From: Adiantum capillus-veneris
Taxonomy: Eukaryota; Streptophyta; Polypodiopsida; Polypodiales; Pteridaceae
Direction: 5' to 3'
Assembly: GCA_014529385.2 (NCBI GenBank)
Contig: JABFUD020000297.1
Coordinates: 1 to 59,233, forward strand
Length of the DNA stretch: 59,233 nucleotides
Both the position numbers and the translations under genes were made by a program. Positions 1 through 10,039 of this stretch are shown in pieces. Each line of letters begins with the position of its first letter. Positions within the stretch are counted from its first letter, which is position 1. The notes under the pieces were generated by a model, which saw nothing but the letters and a program-made list of their open reading frames with translations, searched no databases and was not told where the DNA came from.

Positions 1-82
1 TCCTTTGAAGAGCGTCGATCACCTTTTCAAAGTTCCTTGGCCTTTGTGCTGTGGTTCAAAGCTGCTGAACGGAGTCTTTCCA

Positions 83-2055
83 TCATTTCCTGCATCTGAC
101 GTGCATATTCATGACCTGTATTATCACTTCATCATTTGACTGCCACTCCTCCTGTCTCGCCAGCTGGGATGTGCCTGCAGCCTCGTGTGTTGCTTCTTGC
201 TGCGTCGTAATTGCTGGTGGTTCTTGTGTGGAGTTAGATGGTCGGTCTTCTTCTTGGCCATCCTGAGGCTTTGATGCCTTGGCAGTTTTTGGCTGAGTAG
301 AAGTGGATGGTGTGGTCTCAACCCTTGCTGTCTCTTCAGGTGTCGACCTTTCTGCCTTCTCTGGCTTGGGCTTCATCTCATGTTTAGTGGTAGGCTCTTT
401 TTCTGTATCTGCTTTCTTATCAGTTTCTTCCTCCGGCTTTTGAGTCTCTTTTGCTGCCTGCTCCGGTTCTGGATCAACTTCTTTTTCCTTATGTCCATCG
501 ATTTGGTCAGCTTTTTGTGTAGATTCTGTTCGTTGGGTGGACTCAGAATCTTTCTCTTTTTCAGTCTCTGCTTCTTCATTTGTACCTTTGCCTGCTAGTG
601 ATGGTGGTGGGCTAGGCATGGGATGGTCTTGTTGTTCCGGAGGCAGTGAGGTAGGTCGGGGAGATCCATGGCTTTGCTCTTGTGTAGCTATTTCCTCAGC
701 TTCCTTTGCAGCTTCTTCTGCCTCTTTCAGCTTTAGGGCTTCGGCCTCTTGGTACATTCTTTCTAAATATTCTATTGGATCATTTTCCTCTTTTTTGGTA
801 TGATGCTTTGTTCGAGGTCCTTTCAGTCCTGTGGGTACCCACTTTTCTGGGTCCTTTCCTTATGCTTCCTACTGCAATGGTAAGCCTGTTTTTCTCTTTC
901 AAAATGCACTTGTTTTTTAGCTGGCTCCTCTTGGTGGGCAGCCACTGCTTTCCTCTTCATCTCTTCTCTCCGAGCTCTCTTTTCTTCGTTGTCAGAGCTC
1001 TTGCTGCTGTGGCGCTCTGGTGAGCTGTCACCTGACTCATCATCTGATTTCTGTAACCTTTTACCTGACCTTGTAGCTCAGGAGAGGGTTGTGCTGCCAA
1101 AATCCATGTATTCTGATCAAGGGCAGGCGGTAGGTTGTCGGCCATGCCGATGGCATGATAGGCTATTCTAGTCAGCACCTCTGGCGTGCCCAAGTATGTG
1201 ATTTTTCCTTCCTTCTTGGTGCCCTTCAAGGTTGTCAAGACATACTGCGCGTGATCCACAGGCTGCCTTGTTGTTGACTTAAGAACCTGAGTGAAGGTGG
1301 TGGCCACGGCGTGATTTGGTGTAGTGTACCTTGGTGGCCTTTTTGCCAGAAAATGGAAGTGTTGATGGTACAAACGGGCTGGATCTTCCACCTGTTTGTG
1401 GATAAGATCGGAAAATATAGTCGCGGCTGTCTCCTTGGTAAATGTGCCTGCGGTTTTTGTCTCTTGCCCGCATGGTCATTCCTTCAGTGGGCAATCTGAG
1501 TGCCTCTTCCACTATCTCTTTTGTGATTAGTACCTCGACCTTGTTCCCTTGGGTGTCAGATATTTGTGACGTTCTGTCCTCTTTGATGGTGGATAGAAGC
1601 TCGTAAGCTTTCTGAAAGTCCACTCCGCAAGGCTCTTGTTCGTAGAAATGCTTGAGCCCCAACCTACGGTTAGCCTCTTTGGTTTCTGGCTTTGCAGCTA
1701 CATCATAGACCTCTTTAGGTAGGAGTTGCAACTCCATCTGATGCCCTTCTTCACTCTTGAACCTGCCAGTGAAGACCGTAGTGTGGTGCTCTTCCAACTG
1801 TTCTTTAGAAAGGTAGGATGACTTTGCCGCTTTGACTGACTCAGGGTCCAGTTGATATGTAGGCAGTTCTTGTAGTTTCTCTTTTTGGTTTAGCTTCTTC
1901 TTGGCCCTCTCCGCTACTTGCATTGCTCCCCTCATGTCTCGTGTGAGACGGTGCTGAAAATGGTCAACTGTGGGCTCCGGAAATGTCGCGCAAAAGAGGC
2001 CGAAATCTCTCTCTGCAAATGCTACAAGTGAAAATGAGGTGGTTGTGCCTACCAT
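83..2055 (-). pseudogene. Additional 3' ORF of copy A, charged and coiled-coil rich, frameshifted
   Basis: Three consecutive minus-strand frames (2055-1279, 1391-957, 757-83) read as one protein of about 650 residues broken by frameshifts near 1455 and 830-950. The first part (about 200 residues) is a mixed alpha/beta-looking domain; its segment with EEALRLPTEG recalls the 'putative plant transposon protein' domain linked to plant gypsy elements, but I cannot confirm that. The last 224 residues are rich in Glu, Lys, Pro, Thr and Gln, begin with a heptad-like EAEALKLKEAEEAAKEAEE stretch, and stop at 83. It is in the same orientation as pol and about 0.7 kb past the pol tail, the place where Athila-type elements carry an env-like ORF. 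I see no signal peptide or membrane segment. Its function is unknown. Confidence 0.55.
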
Positions 2056-2167
2056 GGATACCTATACCTGGACTTCCCGAACCAAATTTCCCCAGATTCC
2101 CCCGTTAGTCCTACTAGGCCGTGAAATCTATGTTAGACTCAAACATTTTCTTGATCGGATTCTGTAG

Positions 2168-2782
2168 CTCATTCTGCAAGAATTTTGAAAAAGTAGGCCT
2201 TGCCGCCTAATTTGGGCTTCCCACTTCCATCTTCTGATTTCATTGAAAATTATTGTGCCTATCTGCCCTGTCTTTCTGATCACCATTGTGTCTTCCATTT
2301 TTTCATATGAGATTCCCTGCTATTTATGATTGATTTTTACTTGTTTATTTGAAAAAATAAAAGAAAATAGTAAAATGCTCTAAAAAAGTAGATTAAAAAT
2401 CCAATAATTAAGAAAATCCCTTGAAAAACACAGCTTTATTTGTTTTTTGTTGGATTTCTCCATTTTTAAGCATCTTTATCAACAAAAATGATGAAAAATA
2501 CCCAAAAAAGGACTACTTTTGATGATTTCTGATAGTATATACATTATTTACACTCATCAAGAAGATATTATCAGTGAATTTTTCCTTGATGATGAATTAT
2601 AAGGTCATTATTAGGTAATTTTGCAAAAAATCACACGTTAACATATAATGTTTTCCTCCCTCTTCAAACATTGCCCTTAATTATTAGTACTTAGTGTTCT
2701 TCCACCCCTCCTAGGTGGCGTACTCCGGGAGGACTGCGTCCATGGGTTGAACAATTGTGTCTATGCATAGCCGTGATTGGCT
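2168..2782. other. AT-rich non-coding spacer between the pol tail and 3' ORF of copy A
   Basis: This stretch of about 600 bp has no usable ORF and no LTR-like ends, and is strongly A/T rich. A short GC-rich patch lies at 2700-2750. It could hold a splice acceptor or internal promoter for the 3' ORF, but no clear signal stands out. Confidence 0.5.
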
Positions 2783-3118
2783 CTACCATGATATGTTGAT
2801 CAATGGAATCAAACCCATATGTTGTGCAAGAGCTGGGTCTTGACTAATTGACTCAAGGGTTTTCGATGTCGAGGTTTGCTGTTGATGTCTTCCAAAGAGC
2901 AAATCTTGTAGCTTTTGTGCTCTCTGCTTGATTGTACCATCAGGGTGCTTTAGCACTTTGATTGCTTGAGTTGTTGGTAGCACTTTCGACTGTTGTTGAG
3001 CTTTTTGTCTCCATTGGTAGCTCGATCGGCTTGGTGTTGCATGGTGTGGTGGAGTCTGTTGAGACTTAACTTGCCACTGCTTGAGAAGATAAGTGCTTCT
3101 TTTTCTTCCAAACCCTTT
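2783..3118 (-). pseudogene. C-terminal tail of the family P polyprotein (copy A)
   Basis: This frame follows the second retropepsin after a frameshift. It is Gln/Lys rich and carries a well-conserved block (IKVLKHPDGTIKQRAQKLQ, then DLLFGRHQ) that is nearly identical in copy C at 59010-59095. The conservation shows that it was translated as part of the polyprotein, but the function is unknown. Confidence 0.6.
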
Positions 3119-3805
3119 TCATGTTAGGTTCCTTGCTCGGAGATGCTTGATTCTGTGTTCGGATACTTGGAACCTTCTTTTTTTTCTTCGGTGAAGTTTT
3201 AGGCACGCATATCTGATTCGGTTTATCCGTAAGCTGTGCTTTTGGTACCCAAATTTACCTGACTCCTTGCATGCTACATGTAAATTTGATTGTCGAGGGG
3301 ATGGAGAAGATTGGCTTGGTGGATTGGTCTGCTGATTGCTTCTTATCCATTCCTCCTTTCTTGGTGCAATTGGAACAATGAGTTGCCCTCCTTTAGGTGA
3401 TAGCTTTAGTTGATTTGTATCCCAATCTGGTACTGCTTTGTATGTACACATCCAGGGAATTCCAAGAATCATCGTCTCATTCATGTGTTTATCCGGCAAG
3501 CATACAAACTGATGAGGACATGAACATCCATGTACTACCACGTTCAAGTTGACTACTCCCAATGTTGGAGTTGGATTCTTGTTGCATCCTTTGATTGTCA
3601 CTATTTCTGCTGTCAATGCTTGACTTGTTGCCTTCTTGTATGTAGAATAACTGACTGCATTCACTCTAGCTCCTGTGTCTACCAAAGCATTGGTGCTATG
3701 ATTGTTGAGCTGTACTTTGATGCACAGATCCATTCCATCTAGCCAGTTGTCATCCGTTGAAACTACATCTTTAGGTAATTCCCATTGTCGATCGTCTGTT
3801 TCCAA
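3119..3805 (-). CDS. Second retropepsin-like aspartic protease, downstream of integrase (copy A)
   Basis: This open frame of 228 codons carries the hallmarks of a retroviral-type aspartic protease: hydrophobic-ALVDTGARVNAVSY at about residues 40-54, with the catalytic DTGA triplet, then a middle stretch with conserved glycines and ETMILGIPWM near residue 110, which matches the ILG-x-P flap/second-half motif of plant retropepsins. The frame then continues in basic, Ser/Pro-rich sequence. Retropepsins of Ty3/gypsy elements normally sit between gag and RT, and this copy has one there too (9422-9838). Copy C has the same domain at 58259-58780, so the position is not an accident of one rearrangement. 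The start is arbitrary: the domain was probably released from a longer polyprotein. Activity is inferred only from motifs. Confidence 0.8.
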   Translation of the reverse strand: METDDRQWELPKDVVSTDDNWLDGMDLCIKVQLNNHSTNALVDTGARVNAVSYSTYKKATSQALTAEIVTIKGCNKNPTPTLGVVNLNVVVHGCSCPHQFVCLPDKHMNETMILGIPWMCTYKAVPDWDTNQLKLSPKGGQLIVPIAPRKEEWIRSNQQTNPPSQSSPSPRQSNLHVACKESGKFGYQKHSLRINRIRYACLKLHRRKKRRFQVSEHRIKHLRARNLT

Positions 3806-5560
3806 AGTGTTGATGGGAATCGGTATGTGTTGATTCTTGAGAGTAGCTTTCCGCTTGAGTATCCGAAGCCTAGCTTCCTCTTGGGCTTCATCAATAACCT
3901 GGTGTTGTTTGATCTTTCTTTGTTGGCTGCATGCATTCTCTCTAGCAATTCATTGGTTAGTGGAAAATTGTATTTCTTTAAATGACATCCACTAATCCAA
4001 TTAGCCATTGGTTCACCATCTAGGGTGGACAATTTTACTGCTCCACTTGGAGATACATCTTCAATGATAAATGGTCCGTTTCCCTTTTCTTAAACTTGGG
4101 AATGTGTTGCTTAAGGGAATAGACTAGAACTAAGTCCCCTTTCTTGAAGATTTTTGTGATCAAGTGGGAATCAAAAAACTATTTTTGTTTTCGCTTTTGT
4201 GCATAGATATGAGCTACAGCAGTTAGCCTTTGCTCGTCTAGATTTTCCAAATCTTCAAGTCTTTCTGATAGTTCATGTCCAATCCACTCAAGATTCTGTG
4301 CTACCCTTAATGTCGGCAATAGAAATTCTATTGGCAGTATGGCATCAAGACCATAAACAAGGTTAAAGGGTGTAGCATTTAGAGCTGTTTTGAATGAAAC
4401 TCGATAAGCCCATAGAGTAGCATGGAGATTCATTTCCCAGTATGTCCTTCCTGAACCAACCACTTTGGTCAATACGGAGCTAAGAATTTTATTCGTATGC
4501 TCAGCTTATTCGTTTGCTTGTGGGTGATAGGGATGACCATAAACTCATTAAGAAAATACTCTATTACCTCATTGAGGAAATGAGTTCCCCGATCACTGAC
4601 AATCTCTATTGGTAGTCCATATCTTGTGAATACATACTCATATAAGAATGCAGTAGTGGTTCTAGCATCGTTCTTTTGGGTTGCTTTAGCCTCGGCCCAC
4701 TTGGTCAAATAGTCTGTAGCTACAATGATATATTGAGCTTGGGTTCTATAAGCAGGTGGCTGTATCGGTCCAACAAAATCTATACCCCATTTTGTGAAGG
4801 CTCTAGCCCCCATCATTGGACTTAAGGGCATGCTGTCTAGTTGTGTTGGCATTTTTGCTCGTTGACAAGCATCACACCTTCGAACATATTCTTTAGCATC
4901 TGCAAAAAGTGTTGGCTACCATATGCCTGCCATCAAGATTGCTCTTGAGGTGGTCTCACTAGAAAAGTGACCTCCAGCTAATCCAACATGTGCTTGTTCT
5001 ATAATCGGAATATACTGGTTTTCATTTGCACAAGGACACAATTATTGATCTTTACCTCTCTGATACAATTGGTTCCCAATAAGAGCATAGTCTCTTGCTT
5101 CAGTTTCAATTGCTCTTTGATGGCATTTACTCATATCCTCAGGAAACGTTCGGCTCGATAAGTAAGTAACCAGATAATTACTCTACTTAGGAACAAGTGA
5201 CATTTGAAACAATGTTACATGAGGAATGGGTGTTTGTTTTTGACATTGAGGGCAATCTTTTACAAAAGATCTAACATCTCTCCTCATAGTCGGCCAAAAT
5301 ACTCCAAGTCTCAAGATTCGTTGCATAGTTTGGTCTTCCGCAAAGTGAAGTCCTACTATGGTAACATGTGCTTGACTTAGGTATTGTTCTTTTTCTTCAG
5401 GGTTAATGCATAAAAGCAATACCCCGTCCCGATTTCTTTTATATAGCCTTCCAACTAGTAATTGATACATAGGCGATTGCCCGATTAAATCGATTGTGAT
5501 AGGAAGTGGTATTTGTGAATCCACTTGAGCAATTGTCATCAATGACACAATGTTTTCCGA
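3806..5560 (-). pseudogene. Integrase with two tandem H2C2 zinc modules (copy A)
   Basis: Integrase inserts the cDNA into the host genome. Reading along the minus strand, a first H2C2-like module lies at about 5455-5200 (AH..GLHF, then CPQCQ), a linker follows, then a second module at about 5050-4850 (CDACQRA). After these come the DDE core at 4852-4469 (GIDFVGP, ATDYLTKW with the first Asp, VSDRGTHF with the second Asp) and the C-terminal part at 4472-3763 (WAYRVSFKTALNATPFNLVYG). Compared with copy C, about 17 bp are missing between the second Asp and the catalytic Glu near 4510, causing a frameshift, and a stop precedes the Glu. Further stops occur around 5050 and 4020-4100. The copy is inactive. 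Confidence 0.85.
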
Positions 5561-6980
5561 CCATCTATGTATCATTTCCATAGACAACAAATAGGAATCT
5601 GGTAAATCATCGTCTACCCCTTTAGGTAATTCCCCTGAAACAATCCTTGACAAATGATCTGCTCGTTGATGTGTAGTGCCTTTTTTTACAACCACAGTGA
5701 AACCAAATTCGAGAAGAATGATGAACCATCTAACTATTCTCCCTGTGCTGCATGGCTTGTTGACCAAATACAACAAAGCTTGGTGGTCCACAAAGAACAC
5801 AAACTTGTTGGCTAATAGGTAATGTCTATACTTTCTAACGGCATAGATCATTCCTAGTCCTTCTCTTTCGGTGGTGGTGTAATTCTTTTCTGCCATGTTC
5901 AATTGTTGGTTAGCATAAGAAATAGGAAAGTCAATTTTTCCATCTCCTGGTTGAGCTAGTATACAACCAATAGCAAAGTTTGAAGCATCTACATGTACAT
6001 GGAATACCTTATTCCAATCTGGTGATTTCCATATTGGAGCTGAGGTGAGATCTTGCTTAAGCTTCATTAAGGATTCTTCACATGCCTCCGTCCATTCAAA
6101 GTGCATAATCAAGCTATACATGGGTTTTGAAATTATAGCATACATGTAGATGAATCGTCGATAATATCCACAATGTCCCATAAAGGCTTGTACCCCCTTG
6201 ACTGTTGTTGGTCTAAGCAAATCAGCAATGACATGAATCTTCTCAATATCAGTAGCTATGCCATTTTAGACACTATATGTCCAAGAATTTTCCTTGTCTT
6301 CCAATGAGTGTGCACTTTTAGGATTTAAGCAAATCCTCTAAAGTCTACATTTCTCGAATACCTTTTTGAGGTGTTCAAATTGATCAGCCTGGATTGACGA
6401 ATGTATGCATAGATCATCCATATATACTTCTAAGAATTTTCAAAGATACTCTTTGAAAGCATGGATCATCAACCTCTGAAACGTGGCTGGAGCATTAGTT
6501 AACCCAAACGGCATAACCCAATAGGCAAATATAACCCATTCTGTTTCAAAGCAGTTTTATGCTGATCTTTTGGGTCAACCAAAAGTTGATTGTATCCCGA
6601 AAAGCCATCTAAGAAGCTGTATGCTTCTTTTCCTACAACTCGTTCTAAAACATGCTCAGTTATCAGAAGAGGAACGTTGTCTCTAATGGTAGCTGCATTC
6701 ACCCTTTTGAGATTAACACACACTCGTAATTTCCCATTCTTCTTAGGTACTACCACAATTGGAGACACCCAATCTGTGCGTTCAATTTTTTAAATGAATT
6801 TAGCTTCCTTTAGTTTTTCAATCTCTTCTTTGATCTCCCTGGCAAATGTTTTGTTATAAGTGTATGGTCTCTGTCTACTTGGTTTCGCATAATCTCTCAT
6901 GGGTATAGTATGTTGACATATTTCTGGATCAACACCCTTGAGATCCTTGTAAGAGCAAGCAAAGATATCTCGGTATTCCT
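5561..6980 (-). pseudogene. Reverse transcriptase and RNase H region (copy A)
   Basis: RT copies element RNA into cDNA and RNase H removes the RNA template. RT fragments occur at 6987-6790 (KPSRQRPYTYN), 6768-6499 (SPIVVVPKKNGKLRVCVNLK, then SFLDGFSGYNQ) and onwards to 6240, with stops and frameshifts near 6789, 6500 and 6270. The catalytic YMDD region lies near 6430. RNase H follows in the open frame beginning at 6220: VDASNFAIG, TTEREGLG and FVDHQALLYL carry its acidic residues. This is the standard Ty3/gypsy order, with the integrase immediately after. The N-terminal end of RT is separated from the protease region by the DNA transposon at 6985-8296. Confidence 0.9.
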
Positions 6981-6984
6981 TTAA

Positions 6985-8296
6985 CACTAGTTCTATAATC
7001 GGACACTCAGATGTCCTGAGACACTAAAGTGTTCTGTTTTTCTAGCAACTAGTCATAATTGTTTGGTGAATCTAGAAACAAAATTCATAGGTCACCTTCA
7101 TATCTTAGGTCAACTATGAGGTGAAGAACATAGCCAAATTTTACTTTTTCCAAAATTAATACCAAATTAAGATTATAATGATAAGTTTTAAGATGAGAAA
7201 ATCCTAGAAATTTAGTGCAGTTTTAACAAAATTTTCATAAACTGAATATAACTTCTCATCGAAATAAGATTTTGCATAGATTTCAAGGTGTATGGATAGG
7301 AAAAACTTATTATAGCAAGAAATTGAGCTTCGTAACTTAGTTATGGGACTATATTTTTGTTATAATCAAAAGACCAAAATCTTGAAAATGCTGATAAAGA
7401 GGAAAACTTTGGTCTTTCAAAGCCTCTTTCATTAACATGATGAGGTTATGGGACAAAACCTAATGTGTATAATGTATCTATAAGTCAATAACCATCAGCT
7501 AAGCATGTTTCAAGGGTTTAAACTCATAGGCATCTTGTAATTTAAGCTCATTTAAAAAATTTTTAGTACATAATTTCTTGCAAAAAGCACATTGCTATGA
7601 AAAACTAATGAAAGTGTGTATATAAATCTCCCAACTATGTCCATATGAGGTGTTTGTATACAAAAAAGTGAGATGAACAAAAAAATCCAAAAGTAGACTT
7701 TATTTTAAGGCTTATCTTTGATAAATAAAAATCATAATTACAACATGCGCAATTTTTTGGATACGCCATAAATCACCAAATGTGGCTTGCATAACCATTA
7801 AAAATTATCACCGTATGTAATATAGTCATAGATCTAGTATATATGCATCATAAGACATTGTAAATTTAGATGAACTAAATGTCTTTTGTGATCGTTAGTT
7901 GAATTTGTGAACATTGCACGTTGACCCACAAGACTTTCTATATTTAATTCTAGTCACAAAGGATTTTTTACTCACATGACAATTGCAAAAAAATCAAACA
8001 CATATATAAATAGTTACCACGGATTATTGCATGCACCTTGCTCATTTTTTTCTTAGGCTAGAGTACGAGTTTTAATAAAACATTGAATGCTGTTTTGTGT
8101 AGGTTCTTTTCATGAGTGTAGTTAATATTGAGATTATGATCGAAAGTGAGGGATTATAATTTCTATGAGTACTTTGGATAACATTTTATAAGTTTGCAAA
8201 AGCATTTCTTGATATGTATTCTAGATTTCATGTACCATTTTATTTAAATTCGCAAAAAAAGAACACTAAAGTGTCCTTTTTTATACCAAACTAGTG
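6985..8296. mobile_element. Non-autonomous DNA transposon with CACTAGTT ends and TTAA target duplication
   Basis: The element is 1312 bp, begins CACTAGTT and ends with its exact reverse complement. Further in, both ends share TATAA followed by GGACACT, and subterminal copies of GGACACT/AGTGTCC/AAAGTGTT recur at 7001-7055 and 8255-8280. It is flanked by TTAA at 6981-6984 and 8297-8300. Copies C and G lack it: in C the codons around 54990 run straight through (S-L-L-K-E-Y), so the empty site is known. The inside is AT-rich with no ORF of note. The CACTA ends suggest the CACTA (EnSpm) superfamily, but that group makes 3-bp duplications, whereas TTAA is typical of piggyBac. Its class is therefore open. 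Confidence 0.8.
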
Positions 8297-8300
8297 TTAA

Positions 8301-9365
8301 CAAGCTCAACAAAAGCTTTTCTTCTTCTTCTGTTAGGTCATTCGCAATGTAAGTAGGTCTAGGCTCTTCTCCTGGTTCAGCCAAGTCTACCCTTTTATCA
8401 TTTTTTGGCCCTTCATAAGAGTTATCTTGTTTTCGTAGTTCCCTAACAGGTTGTTCAATTATGATTTTCCGATCTTGGACAATATACTTTTTGTAATGGG
8501 ATGGAACATGCATTACATCCTTACCATCCTCTTCCGTGGTTTCCATTTCGGTTGTGTATATCTCCTTTAGAGCTTTTTTCAACTCTTGATATTTCTTTTT
8601 CTGCTCGACTCTGGTCATGAGTGGTTTTTTATCTTGAGATTTTTCTTGAGTATCCTTCCTTGTTTTTCTTGATGTCTGAGACATTTCTGAGTTTTTGTTT
8701 GAAGGATATTTGCCAGTTATTTTGTCCTTGACACAATCATTAGCATCTATCTGCATCAAGAATTGTGTTTTACTGGACACTGATGACATAGGTCCTGTTT
8801 TCATAATATTGGTGTCTCTCTTTCATCTATACCATTTTTGTCTTCTTGATTTCTGGTTTGGAAAGTCAAAAAACTTTTCCTCCCCTTGCTTTAAGAGTAA
8901 CTGAGCTCTTGTATGCTCTTTTTCTAACCCTGAATCTTCTGAGGTAGCTGAGTGTTCATCTAACTCATCAGTTGCATCGTAATAGAGGTCTGAAAAGACT
9001 TGTTGAGCTTTCATCAAGTCCTTGGGTTCCTCATCTACGTTTCAATGTTGAGGACTGACATCATTTGGATGGGAATTATGTCGTAGCCATCCTCATGCAA
9101 AATTGAGTAGGCATAGACGTATTCACACATACATCCATTGTCGCTAAAATTTGATCCACTCGAATGGCTCAAATAAATGTTTTGGAATGGGTTTTGGTAC
9201 GTAGGCTTCGTCTGTGCAGTCCCTTTCTAGGATACATTCTTCTCGTCTTAAGCTTCCATTTTCTAAAGCTCCGCACATCCAAATAGGAGTGTCTTTATTT
9301 AACCAGGATGGGAGTTTAGTTTCAGCTGAAGAGACTAAATCAAACTCTTGGATGGGTGTTTTCAA
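8301..9365 (-). pseudogene. Protease-RT linker region of pol (copy A)
   Basis: Three frames (9365-9144, 9017-8823, 8804-8244) align with copy C at 53872-54964 and copy G at 43491-44640. The protein is hydrophilic, Lys/Glu rich, with conserved patches (EFDLVSSAETKLPSWL, KAQQVFSDLYYDATDELDE, RTQFLMQIDANDCVKDKI, MTRVEQKKKYQELKK, AEPGEEPRPTYIAN). No enzyme domain is recognised. It joins the first protease to RT and may be a spacer or a subunit specific to the family. The last codons of the 8804 frame run into the DNA transposon. Confidence 0.7.
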
Positions 9366-9421
9366 GACATCTCTGTAAGTGTGATCTTTTAGATTGACTC
9401 TTGTTTTAGATCCTACCTACT

Positions 9422-9838
9422 TCAAGTACAGATAGTTGTTTCCCCAATCTTGGATAAGCTGTACCTGTCGCATGAAAGGTCTTCCCAATATGATTTCATA
9501 GTTGAGTTTTTTCCCAAGTCTATTATGGAAAAAGTGTGTTGATATTCAATTCCACAAGAATTGACTATCACCTTTTCAAGCATCCCTAGTGGTCTCTCAA
9601 TGTGTCCGTCAGCCAACTGAAATTTCATTCGAGTTTGTCTAATGGCTGGCTGTCCCCAAGATTCCCATACTGCTTTAGTGGCTATGGATATGCCAGCTCC
9701 ACTATCCATTATTGCCATGGTTTCAATGTCATTATATTTCACTGGGAGGGTGGTGTTTCCTTCTTCCCCTTCATAATATTCTCCAACCTTGTCCATAGGA
9801 ACTGATTGAATCTCTTTGTTTTCCATTTCATTTTTCAT
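9422..9838 (-). pseudogene. First (canonical) retropepsin, between gag and RT (copy A)
   Basis: This aspartic protease cleaves the Gag-Pol polyprotein. The frame shows MAIMDSGAGISIATK with catalytic DSGA at about residues 45-48, then QLADGHIERPLGMLEKV, as in plant retropepsins. A frameshift near 9510 follows IIDLGK, so the second-half ILG motif is read out of frame (the corresponding region of copy C reads IILGRPFM). It lies directly downstream of the gag basic region and upstream of the pol linker, the usual Ty3/gypsy place. Confidence 0.85.
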
Positions 9839-10039
9839 TTTTCCAAATTCTTAGAGATTAACCCCGTTATCCCCACCTTCTCTAGCGTTTTCTGTAAATC
9901 GTTCCACAACTATGGTCTGAGTTTCAACAGTTCTCTCAAAGTAAGAGAGCCTCAAAAATTTTATCAACCAGAATGGATCCTCGAGATTTCATGGTTGTTT
10001 CCTTGAATTCACTACCAGTTCCTTTCAACTTGTCCTAGT

